Source: Lumnitzera littorea (taxonomy: Eukaryota > Streptophyta > Magnoliopsida > Myrtales > Combretaceae). From it: a DNA stretch of 64,000 nt. The stretch spans positions 17,723,374 to 17,787,373 of the forward strand of contig JAMXBB010000012.1 in assembly GCA_024138015.1 (NCBI GenBank), read 5' to 3'. A program made the translations under genes and the position numbers. Every line of letters starts with the position of its first letter. Position 1 is the first letter of the stretch. The notes beneath the pieces were generated by a model, which did no database searches, was not told where the DNA came from, and saw only the letters and a program-made list of their open reading frames with translations. Shown here in pieces: positions 21,196 to 33,275 of the stretch.

Positions 21196-22596
21196 TTGAT
21201 AGATGAAGGGACAGTGCAGTTAGATTTTGTGGAAGCCCCGGTTCCTAATGTTAACAATAATCCCTTGCCTAACCACGGGTCGATGATTGGTATGATTTTT
21301 CATGATTGTGCTGTCAACGTCATTGATTCAGATAAGAAGCCTAAGGTTTTTGAGTTCTATACTGGCAACCAAACTCCAGAAGTGAAGAGGTACACATTCT
21401 ACGTACCGTTGCCACTAGAAAATTACAAGGCTGCTCCATTTAACTATCACCTGGTAAATAAGGAGAAACCAGGTCCTTTAGTAGGGGGCATTACTCAATC
21501 GGGAAATATTTATCACCCAAGAGAGGAGCATGGGGGGAAAGTTATGTCGGGAGAATCGAATGATAAGACGGCGGTCAAATGCATTGAGGGGCTATCGGCC
21601 TTTACCAAAATGATCAAGTCGAGTGAGTATAAGATCATGGATCAACTTAGTAAGACTCCTGCACAAATATCATTAATGGGCCTATTAATCACATTTGAAC
21701 CACACAGGGAGGCTTTGTTTCGCACTTTAAATGAAGTGAAGGTCCCTCGGGAGATTCCAACTGAGAAGATGGGACTAGTTACTAATTCGATCCTCGCAAT
21801 AGATCAAATTTGATTTTCAGCTGAAGAATTGGGCGAGGAAGGGAACAAACATACAAAGCCACTCTTGATCATGGTAAGGAGTAATGACATAATTATCACC
21901 AGGGTGCTCATTGACAATGGATCGTCGCTGAATGTCTACCCACTCGCCACCTTAGATTTGCTGAGCATCGACACATCTGCAATTAAGCCTTCTTCTACAA
22001 TAGTCAGGGCCTTTGATGGTTCCAGAAGAGAGATTATAGGGGAGATTGATTTATCCGTAAGTATTGGCCCTCAACACTTTACTATTCGATTCCAAGTCAT
22101 GGACATTCCAAGATCTTTCAATTTACTTTTGGGGAGACCTTGGATTCATGCAGCAAGGGCCATACCTTAGAGCTTGCACCAAAAATTGAAGTTTATCTCC
22201 AATGGCCAGGTGATTACAATTCTGGGAGATCAAGATTATGAAATCTACAAGGAGACGGCTATACCTTACATAGGAAGTGAGGGACAAGAGGAGCTGGGTT
22301 TACAAATGTTTGAAGAAGTGAACACAATTACCGGTCCCGACAGAGAGGATGATAGAAGGAAGGGATTCAAGGAAGGTCAGATCGACACCTACGGCCTTGG
22401 CTATAATCCTACCCCGGCGAAAGAATTCCAGAAGGAACAAGCGAGGGACAAGAAAGGTAACAGATTATACCATGCCTCGATGACCTTTCCACAGCTAGCT
22501 GAGACGTTCATATGGGAAGAGACTCAAGCCCGAGAATCTGACAAAGAAGGATCAACAAACTTGCCACCCAAGTTCCAGCATCATTTGAACAACTAG
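21196..22596 (+). pseudogene. Protease region of the Tat-type element
   Basis: In one forward frame, 21196-21813 encodes a linker (205 residues, with HGSMIGMIFHDC), and 21829-22170 an aspartic protease domain. The active-site segment reads VLIDNGSSLNVYP, with the DxGS signature, and the domain ends at the usual LLGRPWIHAA. The D-N-G-S form, rather than D-T/S-G, is common in plant Tat-type elements. 22174-22596 continues to a second stop-bounded linker. Stops at 21811 and 22168 and the change of frame on both sides show decay. Confidence 0.85.
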
Positions 22597-22820
22597 TTCT
22601 CCATCCCGGCGAATTGCAATAGGTCTTCCTTAGGGTAAAGGGGTGACTCGTAGTTAGTATTTTCTGAATTTTTATTTTTAATAGTCATCGTTTCAAATGT
22701 ATCGTTAAACCTTCCAAAATTAGTTAGGCCTTTATCTCATTTGAGACCATACCTCCAGTTATTCAATGAAATTTTAGTTCGTTTCTTTCCTATGTTGCTC
22801 TTCAATTCTATTTTGTTTAC
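22597..22820 (+). other. Non-coding gap between protease and RT
   Basis: Stops occur in all forward frames; the coding frame changes across it. It is T-rich near its 3' end. Ogre elements carry a spliced intron at this same place, so this gap may be a related intron. No splice evidence beyond GTAAAG near 22637 was seen. Confidence 0.4.
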
Positions 22821-23917
22821 ATGCATTTTTTTCATACATTCTCATTCAAATTCAATGAACCAAGCGAAAACCAGGAATACCTCACGCAGGTAGAAAATGA
22901 GAATATCGATATCGCTTTCAGCCCTACTGGGTTAGTCGTCGAGAGCGATGTCGATGACCACAGTAATATACAAGAGGAATGGCAAAAACATGAACTGGGT
23001 AGAATTACTATTGATGAACCGATTGAGACAATTAATGTGGGGAACACAGAAAATCCTAAGAATTTAAAGATTGGGGTGAGTTTAAAAGAGAAACAAAAAA
23101 CAGAAATGATTGCGTTATTAGCTGAGTATTAGGATGTGTTTGCTTGGTCGTATGAAGATATGCCTAGGTTAGACCCATCAATTGTAGTCCACCGTTTACC
23201 CATACAGGAGGACGTCAAACCAAAAAAGCAAAAATTGAGGAGATTTCGACCTAATGTCTTACTGAAAATTAAAGAAGAAGTGAAGAAACTACTGGAAGTT
23301 GGATTCATCGAAGTGTCAGATTACCCGGAATGGGTAGCTAATATTGTCCAGTCATGAAGAAGAATGGGAAAGTTAGAATGTGTGTAGACTTTCGAGATCT
23401 CAACTAGGCAACGCCTAAAGATAATTTTCCATTGCCTAACATTGATGTCTTGATGGATAACACCACCAGAAATCATCTATTCTCTTTCATGGATGGTTTT
23501 TCGGGATATAATCAGATTCGGATGTCCGAAAAAGATAAGACGAAAACGACTTTTACTATGACTTGGGGGACGTTTTGCTATAAGGTGATGCCGTTTGGGT
23601 TGAAGAATGCAGGTGCAACATATCAGAGGGCCATGGTTGCAATTTTTCATGATATGATGCATAAAGAAATAGAAGTGTATGTTGATGATATGATTGCGAA
23701 ATCCGAAGAGGAGGAAGATCACTTAGAAAACTTGAGGAAGTTGTTTGATAGATTGAGGAAGTACCACTTGAAATTGAATCTGGAGAAGTGTACCTTTGGT
23801 GTGACGTCAGGAAAATTGTTGGGGTTCATAGTCAGCCAAAGAGGTATTAAAGTCAATCCTGATAAGGCCAAAGCTATAATTGACATGCCTCCTCCACAAA
23901 CGCTCAAGGAAGTGTAA
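22821..23917 (+). pseudogene. Reverse transcriptase of the Tat-type element
   Basis: Begins with the linker ending DVFAWSYEDMPRLDP. RT motifs follow in order: VKKLLEVGFIEVSDYPEWVAN, VRMCVDFRDLN, PLPNIDVLMD, FSFMDGFSGYNQI, FCYKVMPFGLKNAGATYQRA and the catalytic YVDDMIAKS (23678-23704). The domain ends with LGFIVSQRGIKVNPDK. A one-base shift near 23350 moves the frame; stops stand at 23130, 23405 and 23915. All three catalytic aspartates (MDG and VDD) are present. Confidence 0.93.
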
Positions 23918-24500
23918 GGATTGTTGGGGCATCTAAATTACATAGCTTGATTCATATCACAGTTAACAGACAAATGCCACCTTCTTTTTAAGTTGTTAAA
24001 GAAGAACGCAAAGATCAGCTGGAATGAGGAATACGAAGAGACTTTCATGAAAATCGAAGAATATCTCATGAAACCTCCAGTGTTAGTAGCTCTTAAACCT
24101 GGAAAGCCATTGTTTTTGTACCTGACCATAATGCCTGAATCCATGGGATATGTACTTGGCCAGAAGGATGAAGAAGGGAAAGAGCGAGTCGTTTACTATC
24201 TAAGTAAGAAGTTTACTGAAGGAGAGCAAAAATACTCAGCAGCTGAAAGAACCTGTTGTGCATTAGTCTGGGTTATACATTGGCTCAGACAATATATGCT
24301 GTATTATTAGATTGAGTTGATAACGCAACACGATCCTTTGAAATACTTAGCTGAAAAACTGGCTCTCATTGGTAGAGTTTCAAAGTGGCAGATGTTGCTG
24401 ACAGAATTTGACATTAAGTATGTGAGCCAAAGTTTAGTCAAGGGGCAAGCTTTGGCGGATCAATTAGCGGAGAATCCTTCTGAGGATATCCCTCAAGGAG
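23918..24500 (+). pseudogene. Degenerate gypsy RNase H domain
   Basis: Follows RT in the same frame: ISWNEEYEETFMKIEEYL, LKPGKPLFLYLTIMPES, RVVYYLSKKFTEGEQKYSA and ALVWVIHWLRQYM. The glutamate of YSAAERT is kept. The first catalytic aspartate, normally just after the LYL strand, is absent (TIMPES), as is typical for Tat elements in which a second RNase H has taken over. Stops at 23948 and 24308. Confidence 0.8.
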
Positions 24501-24559
24501 TACAGGTTGAGTTTCCCGATGAAAACATCCTAGTAGCGGGAAATGATTCTGATGGTGAA

Positions 24560-24964
24560 ATAGTCGAAAAATCTTCAGGGTGGAAAATGTTCTTTGACGG
24601 AGCAGCTAATGTGTCTGGATGTGGAGTAGGGGCAATTCTGGTATCACCTGGAGGTACATAATTTCCAATGGCTATGAGATTGGTTTTCCCATGTACCAAT
24701 AACATTACAGAATACGAGGCGTGTATTTTGGGACTCAAAATCGCATTGTTTAAGGAGATACGGGAATTACAGGTATATGGAGATTCTTCATTGATTATAG
24801 GCCAAGCTTGGGGTGAGTATAAGATGAAAAACCCCAAATTAGTGCCTTATCGCCAACACTTGGCCGAGTTGATAACCAAGTTCAAGAAGATTACCTTCAT
24901 GTATGTACCAAGGGTTCAAAACCAGTTCGCTGATGCTCTTGCTACTTTGGAATCAATGATTTAG
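24560..24964 (+). pseudogene. Second, archaeal-type RNase H domain (aRNH)
   Basis: A second RNase H fold with all four acidic catalytic positions visible: D in FFDGAANVSGCG, E in EYEACILGL, D in VYGDSSLIIGQ and D in FADALATL. This dual RNase H arrangement, with the extra domain between gypsy RNase H and integrase, defines the Tat lineage of plant Ty3/gypsy elements. Stops at 24659 and 24962 interrupt it. Confidence 0.88.
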
Positions 24965-25027
24965 ATATCGAAAGGAGTAGAGATTCAACCACTTAAAATT
25001 GAAATTGAAGAAAAGCTTGCTTTTTGT

Positions 25028-26309
25028 TTGGCAATGGAAAGTTCATGTGACGAAAAGCCTTGGTATCATAATATCAAAATATTTTTACAACATGGTACAT
25101 ATCCCGAAGGAGCAGAGAGGAAGGACAAAAAATTAATTAGAAGATTGGCGACTCAGTACTTGATGAGTGATTCTACGCTGTACCGACGATCGTTTGACGG
25201 TACGCTTTTACGTTATGTAGACGGGAAAGAGGTAGAGATGCTAATGAAAGAAGTGCATAAGGGAGTATGTGGCCCCCATATGAATAGCTACATGCTTGCT
25301 AAGAAAATCATGAGGATGGGATATTACTGGTCAACAGTAGAGGCGGATTGTATCGTGCATGTTAGACGCTGTCATTTGTGCCAGATCTATGCGAACAAGA
25401 TAAATGCTCCACTTCAAGAATTGCATATACTATCAGCACCATGGCCTTTTTCGATGTGGGGAATAGATATCGTTAGCCCCATCACTCCAAAGGCATCTAA
25501 CGAGCACCGATTTATATTGGTAGCTATTGATTATTTCACTAAGTGAGTTGAAGCCTCATCTTATCCTAGTGTGACGAAGAGAGTAGTGGTCAAGTTCATC
25601 AAGAGAGACATATTGGCTCGATATGGTACACCAAAAATGATTATTACTGATAATGGCACGAATCTAAATAATAAATTGATGTCCGAGTTATGCCGACACT
25701 TCAGGATAATTCATAGAAATTCTACTCCTTATCGGCCCCAAATGAATGGAGCCGTGGAAGCAGCCAATAAGAATATCAAAAGAATTATAGAGAAGATGGC
25801 CATTACGTATCGAGATTGGCATAAGATGTTACCATTTGCACTCATGGCCTATCGAACTTCTATCAGAACATCAACAGGGGCAACCTCTTACTCGTTGGTA
25901 TACGGAATGGAGGCTGTACTACCAGTGGAGATCGAGATCCCGTCTCTTAGAATATTGTCGGAAACTCAGTTAGATGAGGCTGATTGGGTAAAAAAGCGTG
26001 TTGAGCAGTTGAACCTAATTGATGAAAAGAAGCTGACAGCTTTATGCCATAACATTTGCTATCAGCAACGAATGGCCAGAGCTTTCAACAAAAAAGTACG
26101 ACCCCGAAGTTTTGAGCAAGGGGATATGGTGTTGAGGAAAATGTTGCTTAACACAACAAATTCAAGAGGGAAGTTTGCCCCCAAACTATAAAGGGCCTTA
26201 CATTGTGAAGAAAGTATTGCCTAGGGGGGCTGTTATCTTGTCTTAAATGGATGGTCTGGACTTGAAGGACCCAATAAATGCTGATGAGTTAAAGATGTAC
26301 TATCCTTGA
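25028..26309 (+). pseudogene. Integrase of the Tat-type element
   Basis: The zinc-binding HHCC region (EVHKGVCGPHMNS, then CIVHVRRCHLCQ) precedes the catalytic core with D in WGIDIVSP, D in IITDNGTNL and E in NGAVEAANK, i.e. DDE with the usual spacing. The C-terminal region runs to KMYYP and a stop at 26307. No chromodomain is present, which excludes chromoviruses. A stop at 25544 replaces the usual tryptophan of the FTKW motif, and the frame shifts near 26180. Confidence 0.93.
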
Positions 26310-27129
26310 ACATCAATGAAATTTTTGCAAATCATCTTACTATTACTATGGTCTCATTTTCATTTTCTACATGCAAAGTTGGTATTCCTAGTAGTCGTTA
26401 GCATTGGATAATATCCTCAGCCTTTCTTTTTCTCATTCCACTAAAAGACCCCACTTCTTGCTCTATTATTTACCCAAATAAACCTTACACACAAAGAACT
26501 ACAAGAAAAATAATCACTTAATTTGAAGCGATGACTATTGATAAAAATTCTTTTAATACTTTATTGTGATTAACCCCCCAAAGAAAGGGAGATTTGTTTC
26601 CTATTTTTCATGATAGGGCCATGTTCAAAAAGGGTAACGTATGGCATATAAGTAGAAACTCACTTGAGAACAAATGCTTGCCCGAAAAACCAATGTTTGG
26701 ATCGGAAGTTAAATACAGGACATCTTTGTTCGAGAAAAATATGCTTTACATTCGTTTCAAGCTTAAGTTGCTTTAAAAAAAAAAAAAACAAAGAAAAGAA
26801 AAGAAAAGTGGGGGTTTTGGAAAGAGACGGCAAAAGAAGGAAGAAGAAGAACAAAAACAAGAAAAGTAATGGTAAGGGTCAAAATCGTTGGTTCTAATCG
26901 GACTGCTCAATAAGACATGGGACTACTTGGGAGTTATCATTGAAACTAAGTAAGTAGTTCTAAACCTGATAAAACATTGCATTGGCAATTGGTTTCCCCC
27001 TAAGGATAATAGCTTATTTTCCTAAAACAATTTCTTAGCAAGGTAGTTAGATCGTAGAGCATGGTCCCAGTGTTTCTTCAACTTCCAATCGTCGAACTCA
27101 CAGAACGTTACCTAACTCAAAATTTCTTC
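26310..27129 (+). other. 3' untranslated region of the Tat-type element
   Basis: About 820 bp after integrase, without a conserved frame. It includes an A-rich purine tract at 26775-26880. Long 3' regions between integrase and 3' LTR are usual in the Tat lineage. Confidence 0.6.
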
Positions 27130-27218
27130 AAGGGATTTAGCAAGCTCAGGGAGCGCTATCCCAATTAAAAGTTTTCCTTATTTTTAGGTCTTAGCCAGCT
27201 CAAAAGGCGCCTTGACCG

Positions 27219-30112
27219 CTCGCAGAGTCGCAACAGTCCCACTGTGTAAACCATTCTATGATAGTAACTGGCTTCACAATGCTTACCATAGACATGATCT
27301 ACACAAGGCGTCGATGACTCCTCGCTTTGAAGTAAATAGTCCGATTAACATTTATACTACAATTATCATAAATATTACAAATTTCTAATAAACATGTATA
27401 ATTATATGTAAGTTTACAAAGCTTCCCAGGAAGTTTTACATAAAGATAACAGTTCACTAAATTACATAATAACTATCAGTCTTTCATCCTTAACTACAGG
27501 GATACTCTAGCTACACATCATTATTAAGTAGTTTGATTCTCACACCCCCGGCTTCAAAAGGACTAATCTCTGGGTAATTGTAAGGCGGCATTATACTTGA
27601 ATTGTTCAGAGATCAGAACCTGCAAAAGGATCTATAAGGGTATGAGCAACTACAGCTCGGTAAGTTGAATTGGAGACTCATGAATACATACAAGTACAAA
27701 CAAGATTATCAATCAATTATTTTCATGCAATGCAACAATCAAGTATCATTGTACAACGTAGTCCGGTCCGTTGTGAAATCAGAGAAATTTCGCCTGCTCT
27801 AATTCAGGTTGAGGAGTTCCATGTTATACAGCAGCTCACAACCAAACCCAAGCTTGTGCAATGGAAACCTCACTCCTCCCGCGACTACCTTCGAACCATT
27901 GACTTCACCCTCGCTGCGACCTCCTCTCCTGTCACTTAGTTCGACTGAGGATGAAGAAGGGACTACTTTGTAATCCTGCGCTATCCCTTTCGAAGGGGTC
28001 GGTATTTGGTTGGAGAATCCTATGATCCCCTAACGGGTTGTAATGCATGACATTTTTGGTTCTTAGAGTCGAGTAAGATTAAATTTCATTTAGGATGTTC
28101 AAACAATTTCACACCAATTCAATCAATCACAAAATCACTCACATTACAAATTCAGCACGAATTCAGATACATCAAACACATGCGTAAACTACTTACAATC
28201 ACAACCATACACAGTTCTAAGTCTCTGAGTACCATACAAATAGTACTCTATTATAATAAGTAATAACCCAACTTATTTGAAATTGCTCAATTGCTCGATC
28301 CCTTAGTCGCAAGCCAATTCGTCTCTAGGTGTCCTATAATACAAATAGGTCGTCTTAGTACTTATACTTTAAGGGTTTATATTTTAAGTTATAATTTAAC
28401 TCATTTTTCCATGTATACCTATTACGTACTAATGATTCGTTGTACTCTATTTTGGGGTTCGAATCCTAAATTAGATTTTAAATTTTGATTCCTAAGCCTT
28501 AAATATGCTTAAATCCTAATGTGACATTAATCACATTAAGCTCGAGTATTCGAATATCCTATTGGGTCTTAATTCAGTATTCTAAACTATTTGGTACACG
28601 CTAACTCTAATTAAGGTATCGGATTTATTCTCGATGTGAGAAAATCTTACATTTTGAGACATTTACTTAAAATTAAATATTATTTCAGATTTATTATTTT
28701 TCTGATTTCTATTATAATATTATCTAAATAACCTTAATTTTTTTAGATTTATTAATTTTTAATTTCACATATTACTAATTTCTTACATTAACTACCTAAT
28801 TTCCCAAATTAACCATACTTAATACTCCAAAGGCTAGGATTAGGTTTCCACATCAGAGATTAGTATCCCTAAACATCTAAGTACTATCTAAATCAGTAAT
28901 TAGTATCTTAATCACTTAATTAACCCAAAATCACTTAATTTTTCCATCATTTTAGGGCTAAAAATTAACTTAAAAATTTCAAAAATTAATTTTTAAAAAA
29001 TGGCTTCATAGCACTATTCTATATCACATGAGCATCCTACAAAAAAAAAAATTGAGCTTCAAACTACACTCCTAAGCCTATTTATTTCTAGTTCTAATCA
29101 TGCTCGGTTTTATTCAATTTGTTAAGAACCCTATATTTTCATACGTAATTAAACTAAATCACTATTTTTTCCTAAATCTACATACAATAAAACCTCAAAA
29201 TAACAAGTTTCATAATTTTCTAGGCAAAATAACTAATTTTACTAAATTATACAAAATCGAGACAATTATGGGACTCACCCGGTTTGATGCTTTCTGACTG
29301 TCCAAACTCGGTCCAAGGTTGTCGGCCAGCCTAGACGGTGGGTTTGGAGTGGGGTGGTGGTGGCTTGATCCTAAGTAGTGGTGAGGTGTGAGTTTGGTTC
29401 ACTTGCCCTATCTGCACAGTTTTCTTTTCTTTTTTTGTTTTCTAGATTTTCCCTTAAATTTTTAAGTTTCTCGATTTTTCTCTGATTCCTTACTGCCCAA
29501 ATGAGTTCTGAAATTTTTTTTCCCTATTTATAGATGATTTTGGTAATTAATATGCATTAATTAGACATGACTTTGCCCTATTTCCTTGATTTTTGGCTTT
29601 TGTGTTGTCTAATTCTAATTGATTAATTTTTCTTTTTCAGATTCTGATTTGCCACGACCAGATTTGCATCATTCTACACTCTTCTGATTTTTCCACAATT
29701 AATTTATAATTTTCTTTAATTATTTACTAAGTTTTTGGCCAATTTAGGTAATTTCGCGCATTTTTATCTACACGTAAATACATGTGGGGTACATATGAAC
29801 ATTCCTAATTATTATTTTGGTCGTTCTAAAATTTTTAGTATACATATAATCTATCTTTAGTAATTTATTAGTTATTAGATTACATTTTTCGCCTTTTCGG
29901 TAATTAGTACTTATCATGCTTAAAATTTGAAAATTTTATAGTCTCCTATTTTATTACTTATTTTCTTAAATTCAAGTTTACAGGATCATTTTTACTAATA
30001 TTTCTCTCAATAGTTTATAATTTAGGTTTGATCGGATCCTTTAACCGATCGCCCTAAACCTTATGTTCTAAGTTCAATCCTACGGTCACTTGGCTTAGCT
30101 TTAGGGCTTACA
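27219..30112 (-). mobile_element. Solo LTR G (family X), nested in the Tat-type 3' array
   Basis: Reverse-complement family X copy, close to LTR A. It ends GGGCTTACA at 30112; the other end has lost the first bases (CTCGCAGAGTCG corresponds to the interior of the LTR A 3' end). It splits an 81-bp array unit, which resumes at 30113. The target duplication is lost with the deletion. TATA near 29526, donor-like ACTCAC at 29273, exon-like segment 28277-28333 and acceptor at 27632 match the family pattern. Confidence 0.85.
27244..27304. repeat. 3'-terminal hairpin of LTR G
   Basis: GTGTAAACCATTCTATGATAG...CATAGACATGATCTACAC: outer and inner arms pair as in LTR A (3688-3748) although many bases differ. 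Confidence 0.45.
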
Positions 30113-30958
30113 GTTAGTTATCTCATTAGCGCACGACCAAGTTTTTCTTTTTCATTTTCTGGTCTTAGTTAGCTCAAAGGACGCTTTGACCGCCTTGGTT
30201 AGTCAGCTCATTAGGGCACGACCAAATTTTCCTCATTTTTAGGTTTTAGCCAGCTTAAAAGGCACTTTGACCACCTTAGTTAGTCAATTCATTAGGGCAT
30301 GACCAAGTTTTCCTCATTTTTAGGTTTTAGCCAGCTTAAAAGGCGCTTTAACCGCCTTAGTTAGTCAGCTTATTAGGTCACGACTAAGTTTCTTTATTCT
30401 TTAGGTCTTAGCCAGATTAAAGGGCGCTTTGACTGCCTTAGTTAGTCAGCTCATTAGGGAACGACCAAGTTTTCCTTGTTTTTAGGTCTTAGCTAGCTCA
30501 AAGGCCGCTTTGACCGCCTTGGTTAGTCAGCTCATTAGGGCGTGACCAAGTTTTCCTTCATGTTTTTAGGTCTTAGCCAGCTCAAAGGGTGCTTTGACCG
30601 CCTTGGTTAGTCAGCTCATTAGGGCACAGTCAAGTTTCTTTATCTTCAGGTCTTAGCCAGCTCAAAGGGCGCTTTGACCTCATTGGTTAGTTAATTCATT
30701 AGGGCACTACCAAGTTTTCCTTGTTTTAGGTCTTAGCCAACTTAAAGGACGCTTTGACCACCTTAGTTAGTCAGCTCATTATGGTACAACCAAGTTCTCG
30801 TTATTCTTTTTAAGGATTTTTGCCAACTCACAAAGACGCTACCTTTCGATATTCTAACCCTCGTCAAGTGACTGAACGTTCCTTAGGATAGAGTTGTCTT
30901 GAGGCAAAAATGGTGTCTCTTTTGTTTTTGTGGCAAAGTTTTGCTTAAACTTCACCAT

Positions 30959-30971
30959 AAAGAGGGGCAGC
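30959..30971 (+). other. Polypurine tract
   Basis: AAAGAGGGGCAGC directly before the 3' LTR start TGTAGACA. It is the expected plus-strand primer site. Confidence 0.85.
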
Positions 30972-33275
30972 TGTAGACACCTATTTTTCCCCTTCATAGT
31001 CTTAATTTTTATTTTTTTACAAAAAGGGTCCTAATTCAAAAAAATTAATAAAAGATAAAAAAATAATAAAAATTAACAAATAATGAAAATAAAAAAAAAA
31101 GGAAAGGAAAAATTATAAAAATTTCGTAGATTTTTAGGAAATAATTTATATTAGGAATAATTAGTTTTAGTGTTAGTTTTAGTTTAGTTAAAAATTTTAG
31201 TTTAAGGAATCGATAATTTAAATATAATTTAATTGTAATGAATGTCAAGGCACAGGCTAACGACCTAACGGATAAGTAGCGGAGTATTTAGGGTGGATTT
31301 AGTTTGAGGTCTTGAGTTCGAGTCTCAGCAGGCACCTATGTCTTTATTTTTCTGTAGAGATTTAAGTTAAATTTGAATCTAGTTTAATTAACGAATCGGA
31401 TATAATTAGATATGATATGATATAATTTGGTTTAGACTATATAAACACACACGCAATCAGAAAAATAGGAGCCTAATTTCCAAACACGCCAACAATCCAT
31501 CTAACATCCTACAGCCTGCAACCTACAAACAATACACGCCTGGAGCACACCAATTAACCATAGAAAAACGGGAGCCTAATCACCATGCTACAGAATAGTC
31601 CAACTGCACATACGACAGACATACACTGTATAATCCATGATCAGCCTTACTTCTTCATCGCCCGATCACTCTAAGCTATGCACACTTCACTCGTGGCAGA
31701 TTTGAAGCCAACAAACCCAACAGCATCGACCAGTCCTCAAGTTCACCATCCACAGATCTATGGAATCCTCGCAATCTTCGATCAGCTGGAACAGTCCACA
31801 CTTGCAAAAGCTACACACACACACCACACGACTTAATGCAGTACGCCGCATAGCATCTGATCTAGGACACTCCTACATTGACCAGAAAATTAGTACGCCC
31901 AGCAGCCAACAACACACGACCACTGCTGCCCCCCTGACTGGACTCAGACATTGCACAACAGTCGCAACCCCCGACGTCGACCACAGACCATTGCTGATCA
32001 CCAAATACATCACTTACTGTAGTCCACAGCAAACTCCTTCACCAACAAGCTAACCAACGAAGCCTCACAGCAGCCGCATGCCTCAATCTGCAGTCTACAG
32101 CAAACTCTTGACGCCACAAGATTGACCAACGAAGCCTCAAACGCCGTGCATAGCCAAAACAGCAGCAGCAACGGCGGCCACACATATCCAGACTTCATCG
32201 CCCACCACTCCGATCACGTCCAGGCTTCAACGCATACACCATACTTCGCCAAAACTCCCCGACACGCCGTAAGCCTGCACCGCCCACTGCATCAGCGTTC
32301 CACTGCATCAATTTCAATTTGAATGAAGAACTAAGGTTCGGTTGTTGAATATTTTTATTTTATTTATTATTTGATTATTATTATTATGTTGTTAAGTCTT
32401 TAGCAATTTAATACATAAATTAGTTTAAGAAATCTTTAAGATTAGCTTTTATATTAGTTATATTTCCCGACATTATTAATTCACTTAAGAGGATAATTGT
32501 TAAATAGAAATAGTGTAGATGCATATTTATATATATATATATACATATATACATTCGCATAGGATTCCTTTAGAATTAGTTTTTTTATTTATTTAGAAAT
32601 TCTCATATAGGAAAATTTTTTAGAAATAAAAATTAACAAAAGAAAAATTTTTACAAAAATGATTATAGTATTTTAGGGAGTCTTTTGATTACTTACGAGT
32701 TAGGGCTCTTTATTTATTTATTTATTTTTGAATAAATTAAATTGATTAAAACGTAAACTCGATCGGTTTTCAAAATTAAAATCAACCAACACATTAAAGA
32801 TTTTTTAAGAAAGAACTACGATCATCTGATCCCGACTAATGAGTATGTAGGCACTTTCGGGGCGACGATAAAATATGTAGAAACTTAGGTTCTTTTTCTT
32901 TTGATTTTTATTTATTTATTTATTTATTTTAAATATTATAATTAGAAGAATAATCTTAATTTCGATAAATAGATAGTGATACCCGTTAGGGTTTAATAGG
33001 TTAGCTCTCGAACTCGGAACCCTTTGGTTCTTCATTCAAATTGAAATCAAAGACCAGTAGCCAAATTGTAATCAATCCACTCAATTGATTACGGTTTCTT
33101 TCCTTATTCCCGACTCTGGTCGGGTGACAACTCCAAAAATTATTTTCAATAAAAAAAATCAAAATTTCTTAATTTTTTTAGTCAAGGATTAATATTAAAT
33201 AGGTTAGGGTTTAGTATTAATCGAGAAATGAGAAATTAATTTTAAATAAAGAAAACCAAAAAATCAGACTCGACA
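30972..33275 (+). repeat. 3' LTR of the Tat-type element
   Basis: TGTAGACACC...CTCGACA, 2304 bp. It keeps the tRNA-like block (B box 31314-31326) and the TATA box (31438-31446) and lacks the 130-bp duplication of the 5' LTR. It has an extra segment near 32040-32110 compared with the 5' copy, in which GCCTC..GCCAACGAAG motifs are repeated. It ends at ATTAT, the right TSD (33276-33280). Confidence 0.93.

Larger units (their letters stand above)
27130..30850 (+). repeat. 81-bp tandem array in the 3' UTR, split by LTR G
   Basis: Nine units stand after the nested LTR, with the GTTAGT landmark at 30113, 30198, 30279, 30360, 30441, 30522, 30606, 30686 and 30766: spacing is 80-85 bp, mostly 81. At least one further unit (27165-27218) precedes the nested LTR. 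Each unit contains GGTCTTAGCCAGCTC and often the palindrome TCAAAGGGCGCTTTGA (perfect at 30662-30677). The two halves of a unit (TTAGCCAGCTCAAAGGGCGC and TTAGTCAGCTCATTAGGGCAC) resemble each other, so the unit is an old dimer of about 40 bp. Confidence 0.9.
15070..33275 (+). mobile_element. Ty3/gypsy Tat-type LTR retrotransposon, complete structure, inactive
   Basis: Flanked by the TSD ATTAT, with LTRs 15070-17536 and 30972-33275, PBS at 17540 and PPT at 30959. The plus-strand order is extra ORF1, gag with zinc knuckle, protease, RT, gypsy RNase H, second RNase H, integrase without chromodomain, then a long 3' region with an 81-bp array. RT before integrase makes it Ty3/gypsy; the second RNase H and large size place it in the Tat (Ogre-like) lineage. 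Every frame has stops or shifts. A family X LTR (27219-30112) is nested in it, so the element itself is about 15.3 kb. Confidence 0.95.

Noticed and set aside
30113..30850. CRISPR-like array
   Set aside because: Units are contiguous 81-bp repeats without unique spacers, in a plant retrotransposon 3' UTR.
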